Positions 39,844-48,678 of a stretch of DNA of 64,000 bases are shown here, piece after piece (positions within the stretch are counted from its first letter, which is position 1; the number at the start of each line of letters is the position of its first letter). The DNA comes from Cristatella mucedo. Taxonomy: Eukaryota; Bryozoa; Phylactolaemata; Cristatellidae. The translations under genes were made by a program, and so were the position numbers. The notes beneath the pieces were generated by a model. The model was not told the DNA's origin and did not search any database. It saw only the letters and a program-made list of their open reading frames with translations. The stretch lies in assembly GCA_009760855.2 (NCBI GenBank), contig WPIO01000102.1, positions 1 through 64,000 on the forward strand. Reading direction: 5' to 3'.

Positions 39844-40270
39844 TGGCTTTGTTGATAAAAGATTGGATAAAATTAATTAAAATCTTTGGTGCATTAAACA
39901 TCACAAGAACTCAAAAGTTAATGTCGCAGATTTTTTCCAATTTAGTAAATTTTTTACAATCAAAACATCTCGTTTCTTCTCTTGCTCAATATAAATCCTA
40001 TCAGATAATTTTGCCAATACTTTATTGCCATTATTATAATTATAAAGGCTCTGGCATGCAATTTCTTGTAGGGAATTTTTCAATATAACGCCAATTGTTA
40101 TTTAAGCAAAATTCACTCTTATAAAATAGCTTTTTTCTTGATAATTATGGACATCGTTATTTTCACAATCATTTTGTAGCAATGGCCAATATTTTGATTC
40201 TGATCGCTTTATCTATGTCCCATAAATCAATTTATGGTTATTGTGTTTTATATTATTTATATAGATAAAA
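39844..40270. other. spacer between hemH and rsmE
   Basis: A frame from 39843 to 40088 starts inside the hemH stop (TAATG) and encodes 81 residues beginning MALLIKDWIKLIKIFGA. It has no recognised motif, and I cannot support it beyond the overlap. The rest is AT-rich noncoding sequence. Confidence 0.35.
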
Positions 40271-41011
40271 ATGAAAATCAGACTTTATTATTCTGGAGTT
40301 CTTGCGAGCAATTTACAGGTTGTGATGGATGAAAGGGCAGATCATTATTTGCGTAGTGTTATGAGGGTTGGGGTTGGTTGTGAGGTTTATCTTTTTAACG
40401 AAAAATATGGAGAATGGCTATCAACAATAGCATCGATAAGCAAGAAAAGTATAGCGGCTCAGGTTGTTAATTTAACTCAGCAGCCCCATGTTGTTGGTAA
40501 GGTTCTTGGAGTTATGTTGCCCTTGATAAAAAAAGATACTCTTTCCACGATGGTTAGGCAAAGTGTGGAAATGGGTGCCAGAAAAATCACACTATTTACC
40601 AGTCAGCATTCATTACATTACGATTTAAACATACAGAGGTTGCTTTCCATTGCTACGGAGGCAATAGAGCAGTCTAATTCTATAGAAAAAGTAGTAATAA
40701 ATGAGCCTCAGCTGCTGTTAAATGCCTTGAAAGAGCTGGAGGGATTTGTTGTTTGGGGAAACGAAAAAATGTGTTGTGCTGATGAGGTTTTGTCTTATAG
40801 CTTTCCCTGTCAAAAATACAAAACAATGCAGTCGGAGTTTGGCAGATGTAATGCATTGATTGGCCCAGAGGGAGGCTTTTCTTCTGCTGAAGTAGAGGCT
40901 CTAAAGGAAAATGCTCGCTGCTTGCCAGCTTCTTTGGGAAAAAATATTTTAAAATGCGATACAGCGGCAGTTGCTTTGTTGCAGTTGTGTAAAAATCTTG
41001 ATTTGTATTAA
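40271..41011 (+). CDS. rsmE: 16S rRNA m3U1498 methyltransferase
   Basis: RsmE methylates N3 of U1498 in 16S rRNA in assembled 30S subunits. The 246 residues show an N-terminal PUA-like part (HYLRSVMRVGVGCEVYLFN) and a SPOUT methyltransferase part. The latter has QSVEMGARKITLFTS, ATEAIEQSN, the knot motif ALIGPEGGFSSAEVEA near residue 195, and the closing LGKNILKCDTAAVALL, which corresponds to the family's LG-rILR-ETA. The length is typical. It is the first gene of a rightward block of ribosome-related genes. Confidence 0.94.
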   Translation: MKIRLYYSGVLASNLQVVMDERADHYLRSVMRVGVGCEVYLFNEKYGEWLSTIASISKKSIAAQVVNLTQQPHVVGKVLGVMLPLIKKDTLSTMVRQSVEMGARKITLFTSQHSLHYDLNIQRLLSIATEAIEQSNSIEKVVINEPQLLLNALKELEGFVVWGNEKMCCADEVLSYSFPCQKYKTMQSEFGRCNALIGPEGGFSSAEVEALKENARCLPASLGKNILKCDTAAVALLQLCKNLDLY

Positions 41012-41431
41012 TTACTACAAATAGTGCAGTTTAGCATTATCTCGCTTGCGGCAAAGTCATCTTTTTCAGTAATTACTATGCTGTTTTTTTTGTTTTTAGA
41101 TGGCATTTCGGCCGCAAAGATTGTTTTCTTTAATCTTAAAACTAGAATATTTAATAGCTCCATATATCAACAATAGCTCCTGAATTGCAAATTTTTAACC
41201 AAATAATCCTCTTCATTGCAAAATAATTTGCAAGTAAAATTTGTTTTTTAAAATTATTGCTTGGTTTTCAATTCTCCTTTAAAATCGTTATGAAGTATTG
41301 TATTTTCTTCTTTTTTATTTATATCCTAAAAACATTATAAAAAAAACTTGCATATTAAAATCTGGTGCAGCAAATCAGGCAAATTGTTGCCAAGTGCCAT
41401 TGTGTGTTTTTGTATATCTATCAGTTTTAAC
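41012..41431. other. leader region upstream of rpsF
   Basis: This 420-bp region before the rpsF operon contains a 21-bp sequence (41284-41304) that recurs exactly at 46064-46084. An open frame continues upstream of rpsF from a TTG at 41348; its 28 residues are hydrophobic and Cys-containing and are probably not translated. In many bacteria S6:S18 bind their own leader mRNA; I see no clear copy of that structure here. Confidence 0.45.
41284..41304 (+). repeat. 21-bp dispersed repeat, copy 1 (copy 2 at 46064-46084)
   Basis: The sequence ATCGTTATGAAGTATTGTAT(T) occurs exactly at 41284-41304 and 46064-46084, in the same orientation. One copy lies upstream of rpsF and the other downstream of tRNA-Gly. 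An exact 21-mer twice in 64 kb is not expected by chance even in AT-rich DNA. It may be a small mobile repeat or a binding site. Confidence 0.8.
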
Positions 41432-41944
41432 ATGGAATCTTTACAGGAAAAATCTTCTTTAAACCCGCTAGAAGTTTCTAATAAAAAGTTAGAATCTATC
41501 TCAAAGGTCTTTACATCAAAAGTCAGTCCTTATAAAAAATCCAGATCAGCCATAAAGAATGGAGAGTTGCCTTATGAGTTGACAATGCTTTTGCGTCAAG
41601 ACATGTCCCATCAAGATGTGGCAGAGTTTTTTAAGAGAATTTCTGGCATATTTTCTTCTTTTGGCGTTAGGGCAGTTAAGACAGAATACTGGGGTTTGAG
41701 AAATTTGCAATACAGGATTAAAAAAAGCAAGAAGGCTCACTTTTATTCTGTGGTTATGTTTTGCTCTGCAGAAGCTCTGAAGGAAATTGACAGAGTTTTA
41801 AGAATCAGTAATAGCGTAATGCGATACATTACATTAAAGCTTTACAGCGAAGTAACCCGACCATCTCCGATGATTACAAATGCTGCTGCGGATGTGGCGG
41901 ATGGCATTGCGTTTTTTGACGATAATTATGTTATAGTTTTATAG
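41432..41944 (+). CDS. rpsF: 30S ribosomal protein S6 with N-terminal extension
   Basis: The S6 core begins at [20 protein letters not shown] (about residue 47). It continues through the typical [23 protein letters not shown] and [13 protein letters not shown]6 forms a dimer with S18 on the platform of the small subunit. Even from the ATG at 41432, which I prefer over the TTG at 41348, about 46 residues precede the core; they are Ser/Lys-rich (for example [20 protein letters not shown]). Normal S6 starts at most a few residues before the core. There is also a C-terminal tail of about 25 residues. rpsR follows after 19 bp. Confidence 0.93.
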   Translation: MESLQEKSSLNPLEVSNKKLESISKVFTSKVSPYKKSRSAIKNGELPYELTMLLRQDMSHQDVAEFFKRISGIFSSFGVRAVKTEYWGLRNLQYRIKKSKKAHFYSVVMFCSAEALKEIDRVLRISNSVMRYITLKLYSEVTRPSPMITNAAADVADGIAFFDDNYVIVL

Positions 41945-41963
41945 TTTTTTGTTTGTTTTTACT

Positions 41964-42503
41964 ATGTTTATTGGCGACGAAGGCAGGGATATTGCGGCTA
42001 GCACATCCCGCTCTGTAGAAGTTTCTGCTGGCTCAGAATCATCTCATCAACAATCAGCTCCATTGTCTCGAGCTTCCACTGGTCAGTTGACGGAAGATTC
42101 TGTAAATACCAGACAAGAAAAGGGACTTACAGTCTCTAGGGGCAGGGTGAATAAGCAATCTGGCATGGCATCCGTAGAGAACACTCTAAATTCAATGACC
42201 GGAGATATATCTTTAGCAGATTTAAACCTCATAGATGGAATATCTCCGTCTGCTATGAAGGCAAAATCAACCGCCGCAGATATATCTATATTTCAAAAGA
42301 AAGACTACTCTTCTTCTGTTTCTACTGATATAGTTGATTATGTTTGCTATCACAACATCACCTTGTTGCGCAGATTTGTCTCCGAGACTGGAAAGATAGT
42401 TCCTATTAGAATTAGCCACATTCCTAAAAAGAAGCAGAAATCAATTTCATCTGCAATAAAAATTGCAAGATTCTTGGGTCTTTTGCCGTATGTTGAATAT
42501 TAA
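41964..42503 (+). CDS. rpsR: 30S ribosomal protein S18 with long N-terminal extension
   Basis: The last 70 residues or so are a clear S18: [20 protein letters not shown], then [20 protein letters not shown] and [12 protein letters not shown]. Before it lie about 105 extra residues, while the whole of a normal S18 is about 75-95. The extension is Ser/Thr/Gln-rich and looks disordered (for example [20 protein letters not shown]), with a more ordered stretch around [20 protein letters not shown]. The ATG at 41964 is preferred over the upstream TTG at 41949; a Met nearer the core exists (Met95 in SAMKAK), so a shorter product cannot be excluded. The gene lies between rpsF and rplI, the standard order. 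Since S18 contacts S6, the paired extensions may be linked. Confidence 0.92.
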   Translation: MFIGDEGRDIAASTSRSVEVSAGSESSHQQSAPLSRASTGQLTEDSVNTRQEKGLTVSRGRVNKQSGMASVENTLNSMTGDISLADLNLIDGISPSAMKAKSTAADISIFQKKDYSSSVSTDIVDYVCYHNITLLRRFVSETGKIVPIRISHIPKKKQKSISSAIKIARFLGLLPYVEY

Positions 42504-42523
42504 AATATATTAATTTTATAGCT

Positions 42524-43006
42524 ATGAACGTTATATTGATGAGGGATTGGCGGTCTTTGGGTGCTGTTGGTTCTGTGGTGCGGGTGAAAGATGGTTATGC
42601 TAAAAATTACTTGGTTCCAAATGGAATTGCCGTCTATGCAACAAAAACAAACATAATAAAGTTGGAAGCAAAGAAAGATTCTCTAGTTTCTGAAAACGCC
42701 AAAAGAACGGCATTGGCCGAACTAATTGCATCTTCAATAGATGGTGCAGAGATTTCAATAACTAGAATTACAACAGATTCTGGAAGACTCTATGGTGCCG
42801 TGACTACAAAAAACATATACGATTTAGTGGTTGATTTATTGATTCGAAGGGCAATAGATCATTCAATTATCACACCTTCTTCTTTACATTTGGCGGCTGC
42901 AATAAAGTCCGTCGGAACTTATGTCGTTAAAATTAACTTATCTGGTAAAATTGAGGTTTCCTTGAGCTTGGTTGTTGTGGGGGCTGCCGTTTCTTCCAAT
43001 TCATAG
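42524..43006 (+). CDS. rplI: 50S ribosomal protein L9
   Basis: The 160-residue product has the L9 N-terminal domain MNVILMRDWRSLGAVGSVVR followed by VKDGYAKNYLVPNGIAVYAT, the long connecting helix, and the C-terminal domain with DSGRLYGAVTTKNIYDLV. The length and domain order are normal. It begins 20 bp after rpsR and closes the conserved rpsF-rpsR-rplI cluster. proS starts 10 bp later. Confidence 0.96.
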   Translation: MNVILMRDWRSLGAVGSVVRVKDGYAKNYLVPNGIAVYATKTNIIKLEAKKDSLVSENAKRTALAELIASSIDGAEISITRITTDSGRLYGAVTTKNIYDLVVDLLIRRAIDHSIITPSSLHLAAAIKSVGTYVVKINLSGKIEVSLSLVVVGAAVSSNS

Positions 43007-43016
43007 CAGTATCGAT

Positions 43017-44330
43017 ATGAGGCTTTCTAGTGCCTATATACCAACTCATGTTGGTATATCTTCTCAAGATGAATCTGGCGGATCTTCTTTTCTTGTGAAG
43101 TATGGTTTTATTAGGCAGTTGGCTTCTGGCATTTATTCTTTCTTGCCCCTTGGTCTATTGGTTCTAAGAAAGATAGAGAGAATAATAAGGGAAGAAATGC
43201 TTCACAAATATATTCCTGAGTTGCTGATGCCAACAGTTCAAATGGCAGATTTATGGATTGATTCCGGCAGATACAATTCTTATGGCGAGGAGATGTTAAA
43301 ATTTAAAGATAGACATAAGAGAGATATGTTGTATGGCCCTACAAATGAGGAAGTGATTGTTGATATATTTAAAAAAGATATCAGTAGTTATAAAAATCTT
43401 CCGGTTAATTTGTATCAAATTCAATGGAAATTTCGAGACGAATTAAGGCCAAGATCTGGGCTGTTAAGATGTCGTGAATTTTTAATGTTCGATGGCTATT
43501 CCTTTGCATCGAGTGTTTCTGACGCAATGGAAATATATCATACATACTATCGCTCTTTTTTGAGTATTTTTTCCAAAATTGGATTGTCCGTTATTCCGGC
43601 CAAGGCAGATTCTGGTGCGATAGGTGGAAGCATTAATCATGAATTTCATGTTCCTTTTTTGGGAGGAGATTCTTTTGTTTCTTATGATTCATCTTTGGTC
43701 GAAGCTGCAAAAAACTGCGACTTTGAGGCATGTTTGGCTGCAAATTCCAAGGCCACAGACTATTCAAGAGATGCTGTGGATGTTTGTGGTGATTCTGTTG
43801 AAATTGCTAAGTGCAGAAGTGTTGAGGTTGGTCATATATTTTATTTTGGAGATAAATATTCTGCCGCAATGTCTGCTAGCGTTGTTGGTTCAGATGGTGC
43901 AAAATTTAATCCTATGATGGGCTCTTATGGTATTGGAGTTAGTAGATTGGTTGCCGTTATTGCTGAGATTTTTTCTGATAACAGGGGATTGATGTGGCCT
44001 ATTTCTGTTGCTCCTTATAGTATTATATTGATAAATCTTGACTCTCAGAATAATGATTGCATCGCCAAGTCAGATGAGATTTATTCGCATATCACTCAAT
44101 GTGGGATTGATGTTTTATATGATGATGTTCACGGATCGGTTGGTGAAAAACTTTATAGAGCCGATGGCATTGGCATTCCTTACTATATTGTTATTGGTTC
44201 AAAGCTTCTTTCAAATAGCGAATGTCAGATTCAGAAGAGATGTCATTTAAAGAATTTGAGCAAGAATATTGCAATAGATGAGGCTGTTAGATTGGCGAAG
44301 TCTGGTTCTTTGGATTCTATCTTTATTTGA
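43017..44330 (+). CDS. proS: prolyl-tRNA synthetase
   Basis: This is the short bacterial (alphaproteobacterial) type of ProRS, which charges tRNA-Pro. The 437 residues show class II motif 1 near SGIYSFLPLGLLVLRKIERI, then LMPTVQMADLWIDSGRY, YGPTNEEVIVDIF, and motif 2 with FRDELRPRSGLLRCREFLMFDG. Motif 3 is GSYGIGVSRLVAVIAEI. It lacks the large INS editing domain of the E. coli type, as is usual for this subgroup. The frame opens at 42972 inside rplI, but the ATG at 43017 fits the family start. It is probably co-transcribed with the ribosomal protein genes. Confidence 0.96.
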   Translation: MRLSSAYIPTHVGISSQDESGGSSFLVKYGFIRQLASGIYSFLPLGLLVLRKIERIIREEMLHKYIPELLMPTVQMADLWIDSGRYNSYGEEMLKFKDRHKRDMLYGPTNEEVIVDIFKKDISSYKNLPVNLYQIQWKFRDELRPRSGLLRCREFLMFDGYSFASSVSDAMEIYHTYYRSFLSIFSKIGLSVIPAKADSGAIGGSINHEFHVPFLGGDSFVSYDSSLVEAAKNCDFEACLAANSKATDYSRDAVDVCGDSVEIAKCRSVEVGHIFYFGDKYSAAMSASVVGSDGAKFNPMMGSYGIGVSRLVAVIAEIFSDNRGLMWPISVAPYSIILINLDSQNNDCIAKSDEIYSHITQCGIDVLYDDVHGSVGEKLYRADGIGIPYYIVIGSKLLSNSECQIQKRCHLKNLSKNIAIDEAVRLAKSGSLDSIFI

Positions 44331-44489
44331 AAGATTTTATATATTTCTAAATTCTCCTCTCTTTTTTATTGTAGTATTTTTTTGTTTAACCTCTTTTTCA
44401 AGTTATCGGAATTTTTATTTTGTTGCTAGATATGTGTTGACTTTTCCACTTCGTCTTGCATTAATTAAGTGGATGAAGTCATTATAATT

Positions 44490-45488
44490 ATGCATAACGA
44501 AATAGTTCGCAATCTTGAGGTTTTTTCTGAAGATGAGATTGCGTCGGAAATCAAGCTTCGACCAAGCAAGCTAGACTCCTTTATTGGTCAGGAGAAAATG
44601 AGACGCAATTTGAAGGTTTTTTTAGAGGCAGCTAAAATTCGTCAAAAAAGTCTTGATCATATTTTGCTCCATGGTCCGCCAGGTTTGGGAAAAACTACAA
44701 TTTCTCATATTGTAGCTGGGGAGTTGGGTTCAAACATGAGTGCCGTGGTTGGCCCAATGCTTTCCAAGGTTGGAGATTTGGCTGCCATTTTAACCAATTT
44801 ACGGTCTGGAGATGTTTTATTTATCGATGAAATTCACCGGTTGCCAATATCTGTAGAAGAGGTTCTTTATTCCGCAATGGAGGACTTTAGATTGGATATC
44901 GTTGTCGGCGAGGGGCCGGCAGCCAGAACGATAAAAATAGATATTTCGCCATTTACTCTTGTTGGCGCCACTACTAGAATGGGACTTATATCAAATCCCT
45001 TGCGCAGTAGATTTGGTATTGTTTTTCAGCTTGAATTTTATCAAAAGCATGAACTGACTCAGGTTGTTTTAAGATGTGCTGATGTTTTTGATATAAAAAT
45101 TGACAAAGAAGCGGCCGCAACAATAGCGTCAAGCGCAAGAGGAACTCCAAGAATTGCCATTAGAATAACCAAAAGGGTATCGGATTTTGCCTTGGTTGAA
45201 GGAGCCAAGACAATTACGGAAGCAATTGCGTCTAATGCAATAAAAAAAATGGGAATAGATAATTATGGACTTGATGTTGGTGACTTAAAATATCTTGCAT
45301 TTATTGCGGAAAAATATTCAGGAGGTCCGGTTGGGATAGAAACAATTGCCATGGGTCTGGCCGAAGATCGCGGCTCCATAGAGGAAACCATTGAGCCATT
45401 TTTAATTCAAGAGGGTTTTATTGACAAAACTCCCAGAGGAAGGATGCTTACTGAAAGAGCCATGACTTATTTGGCTTCAAAAAGTTAA
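44490..45488 (+). CDS. ruvB: Holliday junction branch-migration ATPase RuvB
   Basis: RuvB drives branch migration of Holliday junctions with RuvA. The 332 residues contain LRPSKLDSFIGQEKMRRNL, Walker A GPPGLGKTT, Walker B LFIDEIHRL, the DIVVGEGPAARTIKIDI segment, sensor GATTRMGLISNPLRSRFG, and the C-terminal winged helix EEPFLIQEGFIDKTPRGR-like region. The frame opens at a GTG (44469); the ATG at 44490 is preferred. ruvA and ruvC are not adjacent. It lies about 160 bp after proS on the same strand. Confidence 0.97.
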   Translation: MHNEIVRNLEVFSEDEIASEIKLRPSKLDSFIGQEKMRRNLKVFLEAAKIRQKSLDHILLHGPPGLGKTTISHIVAGELGSNMSAVVGPMLSKVGDLAAILTNLRSGDVLFIDEIHRLPISVEEVLYSAMEDFRLDIVVGEGPAARTIKIDISPFTLVGATTRMGLISNPLRSRFGIVFQLEFYQKHELTQVVLRCADVFDIKIDKEAAATIASSARGTPRIAIRITKRVSDFALVEGAKTITEAIASNAIKKMGIDNYGLDVGDLKYLAFIAEKYSGGPVGIETIAMGLAEDRGSIEETIEPFLIQEGFIDKTPRGRMLTERAMTYLASKS

Positions 45489-46133
45489 AAATGTTGTTAT
45501 GGGTGAATTGGAAGTGTTGTTTAATAGATTGACGTTTTTTGCTAATGTTTTTTCATATTGTTTAAAGTTTTTTAAATGATTATAATATATTTAGTTTATA
45601 TTTTTATTTCGCAAGAAAAATACATTTTAGCGTGTGATTGCTTGCTTAATAAGTGAGTCTTTCTGAGTTGATTATATCGGACTTTCTTTCCGTTGATGTG
45701 CTGCATTGAAATTTTTTGATATATTGGTCGATTGCTGTGCAGATGATATTGTTGCTTCTGTTTTGTTGTTTGTCCCCTTATTATTAAATCTCAACATGCT
45801 TTTTATGTTGTCAGTCGCTAAAAACTTTAATGCACAGGTTGCGGTTGAATTATATTTAGAGATTTATTTTCTTGTATTTTTTTGATATTGAGGGGGTTAT
45901 GGTGTAGAAGTTTTGCCAAACCAACTAACAAATCTAGCAAAATTTAGCTTAGATAATAATATAAGATATAAAAATTTATCGAATTGCAATAGATTGTAAC
46001 AACCTTACAAGAGCAAAAATCATCATAATATTGCATCGATCAAACTACCTTGAATCCCGCAATATCGTTATGAAGTATTGTATTCCCTTAATTGCCGCAC
46101 TTAGTAAAAATAAACACAATCCCATCTTTTGAA
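45489..46133. other. spacer after ruvB, nothing recognised
   Basis: About 645 bp of AT-rich sequence where rightward ruvB and leftward tRNA-Gly transcripts converge. It includes the second copy of the 21-bp repeat (46064-46084). No supported frame. Confidence 0.45.
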
Positions 46134-46208
46134 TGGAGCGGGCGATGGGATTCGAACCCACGACCCTAACCTTGGCAAGGTTATGCTCTACCTCTGAGCC
46201 ACGCCCGC
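46134..46208 (-). tRNA. tRNA-Gly (anticodon GCC)
   Basis: The reverse complement gives a complete 75-nt cloverleaf with an encoded CCA. The acceptor stem is GCGGGCG/CGCCCGC with discriminator T, the anticodon loop is TTGCCAA (anticodon GCC), and the T arm has GGTTCGAATCCC. Confidence 0.98.
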
Positions 46209-46221
46209 ATGTGCAAAGAGA

Positions 46222-46249
46222 TAGCTAGATTTGCTTTTATTATTGTCAA
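46222..46249 (-). promoter_or_regulatory. likely promoter of tRNA-Gly
   Basis: On the minus strand an exact TTGACA (46244-46249) precedes TAGCTA (46222-46227) with a 16-bp spacer, and the tRNA begins 13 bp further on. The -35 is perfect, the -10 is poor, and the position fits a tRNA transcript start near 46215. Confidence 0.5.
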
Positions 46250-46624
46250 TAGTCTTGTGATTTTTTTGTTTTTTGCTGTCGTCGTTTATATATTTTGGTT
46301 TTTTGTATCTTTGTTACGCTGTGTGGTTTTTTCTTTTCTATCTCTGATCGAGTTTATGTGTGATTAATTTCTGCTCCTTCTGTTTTGCTTTAGCTTCAGC
46401 CTCCAATAAATCCCGTTAGATGGTTTTAACTTATTAACAAAAGACAAAATTAAGAAATATGCAAAGTATGGCCAATAAAAGCAATAATCAGCATAAAAAT
46501 AAAAAATTGCCTCAAGGTATATGTGGTATTTTATTTTTGCTTATAATTTTATGCTAATTAGAAAGTAGATTTTAGCCTCAATAGCAATTGCTAACATAGT
46601 AATTGATGGCCATTCAAAAGGTGA
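46250..46624. other. spacer, nothing recognised
   Basis: About 375 bp between the tRNA-Gly promoter and the end of the HAD-like gene. AT-rich, with no frame or hairpin of note. Confidence 0.4.
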
Positions 46625-47356
46625 TTATTTTCTTTTTTCAAACTGATCGATAGGTTTTTCATTAATCATATCGTGTATTTTTTCATTGTTTGTTATAATT
46701 ATGACGCCGCTTGTTAGCTCATGATATTTATTTTTTATTTTAGAAACATCGCCAACGTAAAATACCTTACAGGCAGTTTTTTCCGCTATCTGCAAATGGT
46801 CAGTTGTGTCTGTCACTATCCAGCAATTTTGACCTCTATATTTTTCCCTAATTGTTACTATTTTTTCTGTGGCAATGACGCTGTCGAAATAAGAATTTAT
46901 GGAATGTCTTTTGCCCTCTTTATTAACGTTTGTAGCACTTCTGTCGGAGAATGCTATGAGTGGAATTTGCACTGTTTTTGCAGCCTGCAGCAGGTCTTTT
47001 ATTCCATATTTTAAAATGACATTATATGAAGCAATGCTTTCGTGCAGAGATTTATAATTTTTCCGCAATTGAATTAATTTGTCCGTGCTCAATCTTTGTT
47101 CTGCCCACTGCCAAACATAACCCTCGTCGTCATCCATAATGCTGCAGCGCAGCTTTTTTATTTCGCTCGGCCTGATACCTTCTTTTTCCATAGAGGAGAA
47201 AATTGCAAACAACCTATTGTTTAAGTTATCTATTACCGCACCATCCCAATGGATAAAAATTATTGCTGGTTTTGCTTGTTTTATGGCTCGATCTGTGGCG
47301 ATGGAAGTTTTGTTGCTGGCAAAGAGTGCTATTATTATGGCCAAAAAAGTTTTCAT
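46625..47356 (-). CDS. exported HAD-like protein with altered nucleophile motif
   Basis: The 243-residue product has a likely signal peptide (about 1-20, MKTFLAIIIALFASNKTSIA). The rest resembles a HAD-superfamily phosphatase of the phosphoglycolate-phosphatase type. Motif I reads IFIHWDGAVIDN, where the family has DxDGTxxD; the first Asp, the nucleophile, is replaced by His. Motif II fits AFSDRS, and the GKRHSINSYFDSVIATEKI segment matches the usual cap-core junction with a motif III lysine. Motif IV would be near WIVTDTTDH. Loss of the nucleophile suggests it does not act as a normal phosphatase; it could bind a ligand or use another chemistry. It is alone on the minus strand; next to it is the IS1 remnant. 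The HAD assignment is by pattern only. Confidence 0.6.
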   Translation of the reverse strand: MKTFLAIIIALFASNKTSIATDRAIKQAKPAIIFIHWDGAVIDNLNNRLFAIFSSMEKEGIRPSEIKKLRCSIMDDDEGYVWQWAEQRLSTDKLIQLRKNYKSLHESIASYNVILKYGIKDLLQAAKTVQIPLIAFSDRSATNVNKEGKRHSINSYFDSVIATEKIVTIREKYRGQNCWIVTDTTDHLQIAEKTACKVFYVGDVSKIKNKYHELTSGVIIITNNEKIHDMINEKPIDQFEKRK

Positions 47357-47451
47357 GTTTTTGTTTTTAATTTAGGCAAGTTAATTAAACTGTCGTAAAA
47401 AATAACTTGCAACAACAATGTTGCCTGTATGCACCAACACCTCCCCTCCCA

Positions 47452-47481
47452 ACAAATCATATATGATTATATATGATTTGT
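47452..47481. repeat. 13-bp perfect inverted repeat with 4-nt loop
   Basis: ACAAATCATATAT (47452-47464) and its exact complement (47469-47481) flank GATT. Part of the arm (ACAAATCATATA) recurs at about 47615-47626, close to the start of the transposase remnant. It may be a transcription terminator of sorts, or a fossil of the IS end; it also sits upstream of the HAD-like gene on the other strand. Confidence 0.7.
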
Positions 47482-47539
47482 GATTTATAAACATTGTTCA
47501 TCAACAAGCCTTATAAACAAGGGTTTGATAAGTTAAGAA

Positions 47540-48415
47540 AACAAAGGTTTTGTGTAAAAGTTGTAAAAAATGTCAAATTGTACATTTTGATGAAAGAAAC
47601 AAAATATGATGTACAAATCATATAAACCACATTGATATTAATATTAATATTATTCTCTGAGGGAAATAATTATCGCAGAACTGCAAGAATTTTAAGCAAA
47701 ATGTTTGATAAAAAAATTTCATATCAATTAATGGTTCACTGGATTAAAAATAAAGCTACACAGTTACCTATCAACACAAGTAAGCATTATGCTTGTTGCG
47801 ATATTGTAATCGTTGCAATGGATGAACTTTATACTTTTTTAACAACGAAAAAATCAAACCAGAATTTGGATTGCTGTTGAAATGGGCTCTCTGTGTTGGT
47901 TTGCATTTTATCTAGGCTCTGGTATTGCGATATTGTAATCGTTGCAATGGATGAACTTTATACTTTTTTAACAACGAAAAAATCAAACCAGAATTTGGAT
48001 TGCTGTTGAAATGGGCTCTCTGTGTTGGTTTGCATTTTATCTAGGCTCTGGTTTGGAAATTTGTTCTGGTTTGGAAATTTCTGCAAAAAGAATGTTAGAA
48101 AAAATTCTTCTTCATCATGATATAAAAATTGTTGCAACAGATGATAATTTTACTTATAATGCAGTTAATTGCCTTTTTGCCAAGTAAAGTTAAGCATTTG
48201 GTCTTAAAAAGTGAAACTTGTTTGGTGGAAAGCTTTAATGTAAAAATGAGGCATTATATTCCTTGTTTAGTCCATAAAGCAAAGGCTTATGTTAAATCTA
48301 GAGAGTCTTTAAACAAGGTAATGCAATTTTTATGCTTAGAGAGGAAGTTTGTAAATGAATTTGTTGGTTGGTGTCTTAAAATTATAAACAAGCTACATCT
48401 ATATGAAGTATAAAT
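47540..48415 (+). pseudogene. decayed IS1-family transposase
   Basis: Pieces of an IS1-type transposase can be read in several frames. A Cys-containing stretch near 47555 (CKSCKKCQIVHFDERNKI) resembles the zinc finger. From 47650, EGNNYRRTARILSKMF and MVHWIKNKA form the helix-turn-helix part. AMDELYTF near 47820 is the first acidic motif, VATDDNFTY near 48135 is the second, and CLVESFNVKMRHYI near 48215 is the third with the Glu. So all three DDE motifs are present, but stops and at least two frameshifts separate them. The middle is further damaged by a 129-bp tandem duplication. The first frameshift follows TTKKS, which is not where IS1 has its programmed slip between insA and insB, so I read it as decay. 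Terminal inverted repeats and target duplications were not found with confidence. Confidence 0.82.
47796..48080 (+). repeat. 129-bp and 18-bp tandem duplications inside the IS1 remnant
   Basis: Units 47796-47924 and 47925-48053 are identical except for the last base. Directly after, a 16-nt word TCTGGTTTGGAAATTT repeats at 48047-48062 and 48065-48080 (period 18). Both copies of the 129-bp unit carry the same frameshift and TGA, so the duplication came after, or together with, loss of function. Confidence 0.95.
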
Positions 48416-48678
48416 CTTAAATGAGATCGTGAAAAAAATTAAAAAAATACCCCATATAATGTTTGTCATTTTAAAATCTTTGTAATGATATTTTCGCCTT
48501 TGGCATTCGTGATGCATCCTTTGGCATATAGAATGTGATGTAAAAATCTGTAAAATTAACGTATTAATGCTGTTACTTTATTTCTTGCAAATAAAGAGTG
48601 TGATTTTATTATTACTTGTGCTTATTCGATTCTCGTGATGTTGTGTATTTTTTTCTAAATTTTTTAAGACCCTTCTTA

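Noticed and set aside
39843..40088. 81-codon frame overlapping the hemH stop (TAATG)
   Set aside because: The overlap looks like coupling, but the product has no motif, and composition matches translated background.
47796..47880. Programmed -1 frameshift of IS1 as the reason for the frame break
   Set aside because: The break lies after the first acidic motif, not between the insA-like and insB-like parts, and further breaks follow.
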